Origin: Solobacterium sp.
Lineage (GTDB): Bacteria; Bacillota_I; Bacilli_A; Erysipelotrichales; Erysipelotrichaceae
Direction of reading: 5' to 3'
Assembly: GCA_017514645.1 (NCBI GenBank)
Contig: JAFWJP010000086.1
Location: 1-8,399 of the forward strand
DNA length: 8,399 bases
Below, in pieces: positions 5,752-8,399 of the stretch; within the stretch, counting starts at the first letter, position 1; each line of letters begins with the position of its first letter. Both the position numbers and the translations under genes were made by a program. Under the pieces are notes generated by a model. That model was not told where the DNA came from, did not search any database, and was given only the letters and a program-made list of their open reading frames with translations.

Positions 5752-6600
5752 ATGAAGAAACAATGGATTGCGGCAGTACTTGCTTTGTGTGTGGCAGGAT
5801 GCGGGACAGGTTCCGGTACAGAATCACCGGGATCCGGACAGCCGGACGGAACAGAACCGGCGGAACTGAAGATTGAAGATATTGAATATGAGACGTATTA
5901 CGGGCTGAAGGACAACGGCCGGTATATGTTGATGGATATCACGAATCATTCGGATTATACGTTCGTGGAGATGACGATGATCTTCACGGAGAAACAGGGT
6001 TTGACGGATGAGGAAAGAGATGTTTTCTACAGATATATCCAGGAGGTATTCGGCGCATCGGATGAAGAGATCGAGGAAGTCAGATCCAGGCAGTTCGGTG
6101 TATCTGCGGAATATGAAGGAGTGCTTTCCCCGGGTGATACCGGTACCGCGGATATGTACATCAACCAGAGCTATTATTACCTGCGCAATGAAGAGATCAT
6201 GAATCTTGTAGTGCCTGATTATGCTAAGATCACCATGACGGACGGCCGGAAGGTCTATACGGCTTTGATCGACTGCATTGCCGGCAAGGTGACGATTGAT
6301 AAAACGGCAAGGGATGCACATGAATGGTCTTCGTTTGCGATTGGTGATAAGGTGCCGGAACCGGAAGCCCTCATCATCGAGAAATCACTGGATTATGATG
6401 ACGTATTCAGTTTTTATGCCTGCGGTCTGGCGCAGGATGGATATGATGCATATATCAGAAAATGTGAAGAAGCAGGGTTCAAGGTTCAGAGCAGATCGGG
6501 CGATTACTGTACGATGACATCGGAAGAAGGCTATGAGATCAGCCTGAGCTATGATGCGGAAGAATCAGAACTATCAGTACATGTTTCGTCTGCAGACTGA
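5752..6600 (+). CDS. Exported lipoprotein with C-terminal DUF6591-like domain
   Basis: This 282-residue protein starts with a type II signal peptide, MKKQWIAAVLALCVAGC, with lipobox VAGC and Cys17 as the lipidated residue. A Gly/Ser/Thr/Pro-rich tether (18-36) follows, so the mature protein should be anchored to the outer face of the cell membrane. Residues 40-185 look like a beta-rich module with ITNHSDYTFVEMTMIF (63-78), reminiscent of FxLYD-type domains. Residues 205-278, with YDAYIRKCEEAGF (231-243), EEGYEISLSYD (258-268) and a final beta strand, resemble the DUF6591-type domain common in Bacillota lipoproteins. Both domain names are from memory of the pattern. The start at 5752 has AGAGGTG (5739-5745) six bases upstream. 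An in-frame ATG at 5734 would lie at the predicted transcript 5' end and lacks a site. It is the presumed main output of the MerR switch; its ligand is unknown. Confidence 0.85.
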   Translation: MKKQWIAAVLALCVAGCGTGSGTESPGSGQPDGTEPAELKIEDIEYETYYGLKDNGRYMLMDITNHSDYTFVEMTMIFTEKQGLTDEERDVFYRYIQEVFGASDEEIEEVRSRQFGVSAEYEGVLSPGDTGTADMYINQSYYYLRNEEIMNLVVPDYAKITMTDGRKVYTALIDCIAGKVTIDKTARDAHEWSSFAIGDKVPEPEALIIEKSLDYDDVFSFYACGLAQDGYDAYIRKCEEAGFKVQSRSGDYCTMTSEEGYEISLSYDAEESELSVHVSSAD

Positions 6601-6671
6601 AACCCGGAACAACTGAATTTCCCTGGCAGGATCGCCTGAAAATGCCATACAATATTAAAAAGGGAAAAACT

Positions 6672-7109
6672 ATGACAGAAGAAGTATTTTGGACATTTCC
6701 GGTGTTTGTACTTGCAATCCTTTGCATTGTGTTTGTGTTTCTGGGCAGATATCTGAAGCTCATAGGACGGAGGGAACAGGAGAACTGTACAACGCCCACG
6801 GAAGCGGAAGTGGTCGGGGAACGCTACAGCGACGGGGCGTATACACCGCTCATGCGGTTTACAGATCTGGATGGAAAGACGGTCGAAGGAACGTCAGGGG
6901 TATACCGTTCAGGCTGGAAAGTACCCCATTATGAAAACGGTACGAAGCTGACCGTGAAATACGATCCTCTTCAGCCGGAACACTTTGTGATTCCCGCGTT
7001 TGATACCAATGTCTTCCTGCTGGTCGGGGATATCTTCACGGTTGTGGGATATATCCTCATGGGCGCAATGTTCATCGTTGTCATGGTACAAAGGGGATTC
7101 TTCGGCTGA
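6672..7109 (+). CDS. Small two-pass membrane protein with DUF3592-like domain
   Basis: This 145-residue protein has a hydrophobic segment at 7-25, a polar beta-rich middle (38-108) and a second membrane segment at about 113-139. The middle contains TEAEVVGERYSDGAYTPLMRF (within 43-62) and ends with the hallmark GTKLTVKYDPLQPEHFVIP (90-108). This TM-beta-TM layout with a V-Y-D-P-x-x-P motif is typical of DUF3592 proteins, whose function is unknown. The start at 6672 is preferred because AAAAGGGA (6658-6665) lies six bases ahead and the membrane segment follows directly. An in-frame ATG at 6642 is possible and would add ten polar residues. It follows the lipoprotein gene by 71 bases with no terminator or convincing promoter between, so it is probably cotranscribed and part of the same MerR-controlled envelope output. 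Its stop abuts the stop of the opposite-strand methyltransferase gene. Confidence 0.75.
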   Translation: MTEEVFWTFPVFVLAILCIVFVFLGRYLKLIGRREQENCTTPTEAEVVGERYSDGAYTPLMRFTDLDGKTVEGTSGVYRSGWKVPHYENGTKLTVKYDPLQPEHFVIPAFDTNVFLLVGDIFTVVGYILMGAMFIVVMVQRGFFG

Positions 7110-8399
7110 TCATTCCTTTGCCCAGTCATAGATCTGCCCGTAGACAGTATAGTTCCGGTTATCCGCAACAAAACCGTTCTCAATACTCATGAATTCATCC
7201 CAGCGGTCTTCGAGACCGTATCTTTTTTTCAGGAAGGATGCCGGCAGGACCTGTTCCAGATCAGGAAAGTGTATATAGGAGTAGAAGACAGCACGGAACT
7301 GTACATATTCGGGTGGGCAGTCCTCCCGGCTGAATTCCTGATCGTAATACCGGATATCCTTGCCGGTCCAGAATCCGTTGTAGGGAATCATATCGATACA
7401 GGCCTTTGACAGTTCTCCCGTTTTTGTATGAGAAGAGGACTGCTGCAGATTGCGGTAAAGCAGATCGAAGAGTTCCACCAGTTTCTCCCTGTCCTTATGC
7501 CGGATCAGATGTTCCATATAGGCCAGCAGGGTTTCCTCGGTATCCTCCTGCATCAGGATGCCCTCTGCAGTCAGTTCCTGATCAACGATCATCAGACCTC
7601 GTTCCTTCAGCTCTTCCAGATTGAAGAACATCTGTTCCAATGCAGGACGTCCTTCTTTGTATACCGGCTGTTTCATGACGGTGCGGTCTGAACGGAAGAT
7701 GACGGAAAAGCTGTGTTCCTTTCCTCTGTCTGCAGAAAGATAGGCAGAAACAGGGTATACCGGCGAAGACCGCGCCGTCTTCCTGTATTCCGCAAGGATG
7801 TAGTTGGAGAACAGATCCAGCGTTCCGTCTTCCGTGACCTGCTTCAGCATCGTTTTCTCCGGAAGAATGCCCTTTCCGGCGAAGGGATCAAAGGGAAACA
7901 CCCGGTCATGGACCGGCTGTTCCGGCAGCCTGTCATCGGAGAAGACTGCCAGTACGAACATCTGGTTGGGCAGCGGGTAATAGTGGAATGCATGCACAAA
8001 GCCGTTCGCTGCAGCAAAGTCATCCATCTCCTGCTTCGTATACAATATCGTCCGATCATCAAAGACCCCGAACGGCCTGTCTACGAAATGATCCGTTTTC
8101 CCGCAAAGATACTTCATACCGTAACGGTTGTGGAATCCGGCAAGCAGTATACCGTCTTCCTTCAACAAGGGAGATAGTTCCCGGAAAAGCTCTTCCGGGC
8201 GCTTGGAACAAAGATCAAAGATATCAATTGCCAGAATGCAGTCATACTGTCCGTCAGAAGGGATCCGTTCAAGTACATGGACATTGTCTGCTCTGTTCAT
8301 TCTTCTTTGGATCAGATTCCGGAACAACGGGTTCTCCTCCACTGTATCCAGAGAACAGACTTTGCCGGCAACGTATTCCGTCAATGTTCCGAGCTGTCC
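7110..8399 (-). CDS. SAM-dependent methyltransferase of a surface-polysaccharide type (5' end missing)
   Basis: The leftward gene is open to the window edge, and 429 C-terminal residues are visible. The first residues, GQLGTLTEYVAGKVCSLD (1-18), are the end of the glycine-rich SAM motif I and the acidic residue closing strand 2. YDCILAIDIFD (52-62) is motif post-I, and LLKEDGILLAGFHNRYGMKY (78-97) is the following strand and the N-R-x-G-x-K-Y signature. Next come YTKQEMDDF and HYYPLPNQMF. I associate this set with large methyltransferases of Bacillota cell-wall or capsular polysaccharide loci. The long C-terminal half contains DMIPYNGF (336-343) and YYDQEF (351-356), and looks like a second domain with some kinase-like phrasing; its role is uncertain. 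The true start lies beyond 8399; the in-frame TTG at 8382-8384 falls inside motif I and is not a start. Its likely role is modifying a glycan or lipid-linked sugar. The stop TGA overlaps the palindrome TGATCA shared with the gene on the other strand. Confidence 0.78.
   Translation of the reverse strand, partial: GQLGTLTEYVAGKVCSLDTVEENPLFRNLIQRRMNRADNVHVLERIPSDGQYDCILAIDIFDLCSKRPEELFRELSPLLKEDGILLAGFHNRYGMKYLCGKTDHFVDRPFGVFDDRTILYTKQEMDDFAAANGFVHAFHYYPLPNQMFVLAVFSDDRLPEQPVHDRVFPFDPFAGKGILPEKTMLKQVTEDGTLDLFSNYILAEYRKTARSSPVYPVSAYLSADRGKEHSFSVIFRSDRTVMKQPVYKEGRPALEQMFFNLEELKERGLMIVDQELTAEGILMQEDTEETLLAYMEHLIRHKDREKLVELFDLLYRNLQQSSSHTKTGELSKACIDMIPYNGFWTGKDIRYYDQEFSREDCPPEYVQFRAVFYSYIHFPDLEQVLPASFLKKRYGLEDRWDEFMSIENGFVADNRNYTVYGQIYDWAKE

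Noticed and set aside
6631..6653. TACAAT at 6648-6653 as a promoter for the DUF3592 gene
   Set aside because: No -35-like hexamer lies 16-18 bases upstream, and no copy of the MerR dyad is present. Read-through from the lipoprotein gene is the simpler explanation.
6642..6671. ATG at 6642 as start of the DUF3592 protein
   Set aside because: It has only a weak AGGA about ten bases ahead and adds ten polar residues before the membrane segment. The ATG at 6672 has a better-spaced site, though the choice is not certain.

Overview
The window looks like a stretch of a Bacillota (Firmicutes) chromosome. The base composition is close to balanced, genes are tightly packed, and most starts have strong AGGAGG-type ribosome binding sites. 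It also carries a type II lipoprotein signal peptide and short rho-independent terminators with U-tracts. The families present (a Sec23/Sec24-type zinc-ribbon protein, DUF401, DUF3592, and a polysaccharide-locus methyltransferase) fit an Erysipelotrichia- or Clostridia-like gut bacterium. That lineage guess is inference. No rRNA, tRNA, CRISPR array, insertion sequence or phage gene was seen, and no gap between genes exceeds 300 bases.

Layout. Bases 1-1753 (+) hold the 3' part of a class I/II PLP aminotransferase, followed 20 bases later by a small SGNH/GDSL-type hydrolase. A hairpin at 1764-1797, readable on both strands, closes this pair. It also closes the convergent unit that reads leftward from about 4109: a DUF401 membrane transporter-like gene (2862-4073, -), a C(UUCG)G terminator hairpin (2816-2837), and an amidohydrolase-2-fold gene (1801-2748, -). 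Every expected metal-ligand position that I can align in that amidohydrolase is substituted. Divergent from the transporter is a 333-residue protein of unknown function with a C-terminal four-cysteine zinc ribbon (4214-5215, +).

Bases 5265-7109 (+) form the most interesting block. A short MerR-family regulator (5342-5692) and a lipoprotein (5752-6600) each have just upstream a near-identical promoter: TTGACC, a 19-base spacer containing the dyad CCGTTCC-N4-GGAACGG, and a TACGNT -10. A long spacer with a dyad inside it is the signature of promoters activated by MerR proteins through DNA distortion. The block therefore reads as a self-contained, autoregulated switch. Its output is an exported lipoprotein and, probably by read-through, a small DUF3592 membrane protein (6672-7109). 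The inducing signal is not evident, because the regulator has no effector domain beyond a coiled coil and no metal-binding cysteine loop.

The window ends with the C-terminal ~429 residues of a SAM-dependent methyltransferase of the kind found in cell-surface polysaccharide loci (7110-8399, -). Its stop codon directly abuts that of the DUF3592 gene, tail to tail with no intergenic base.
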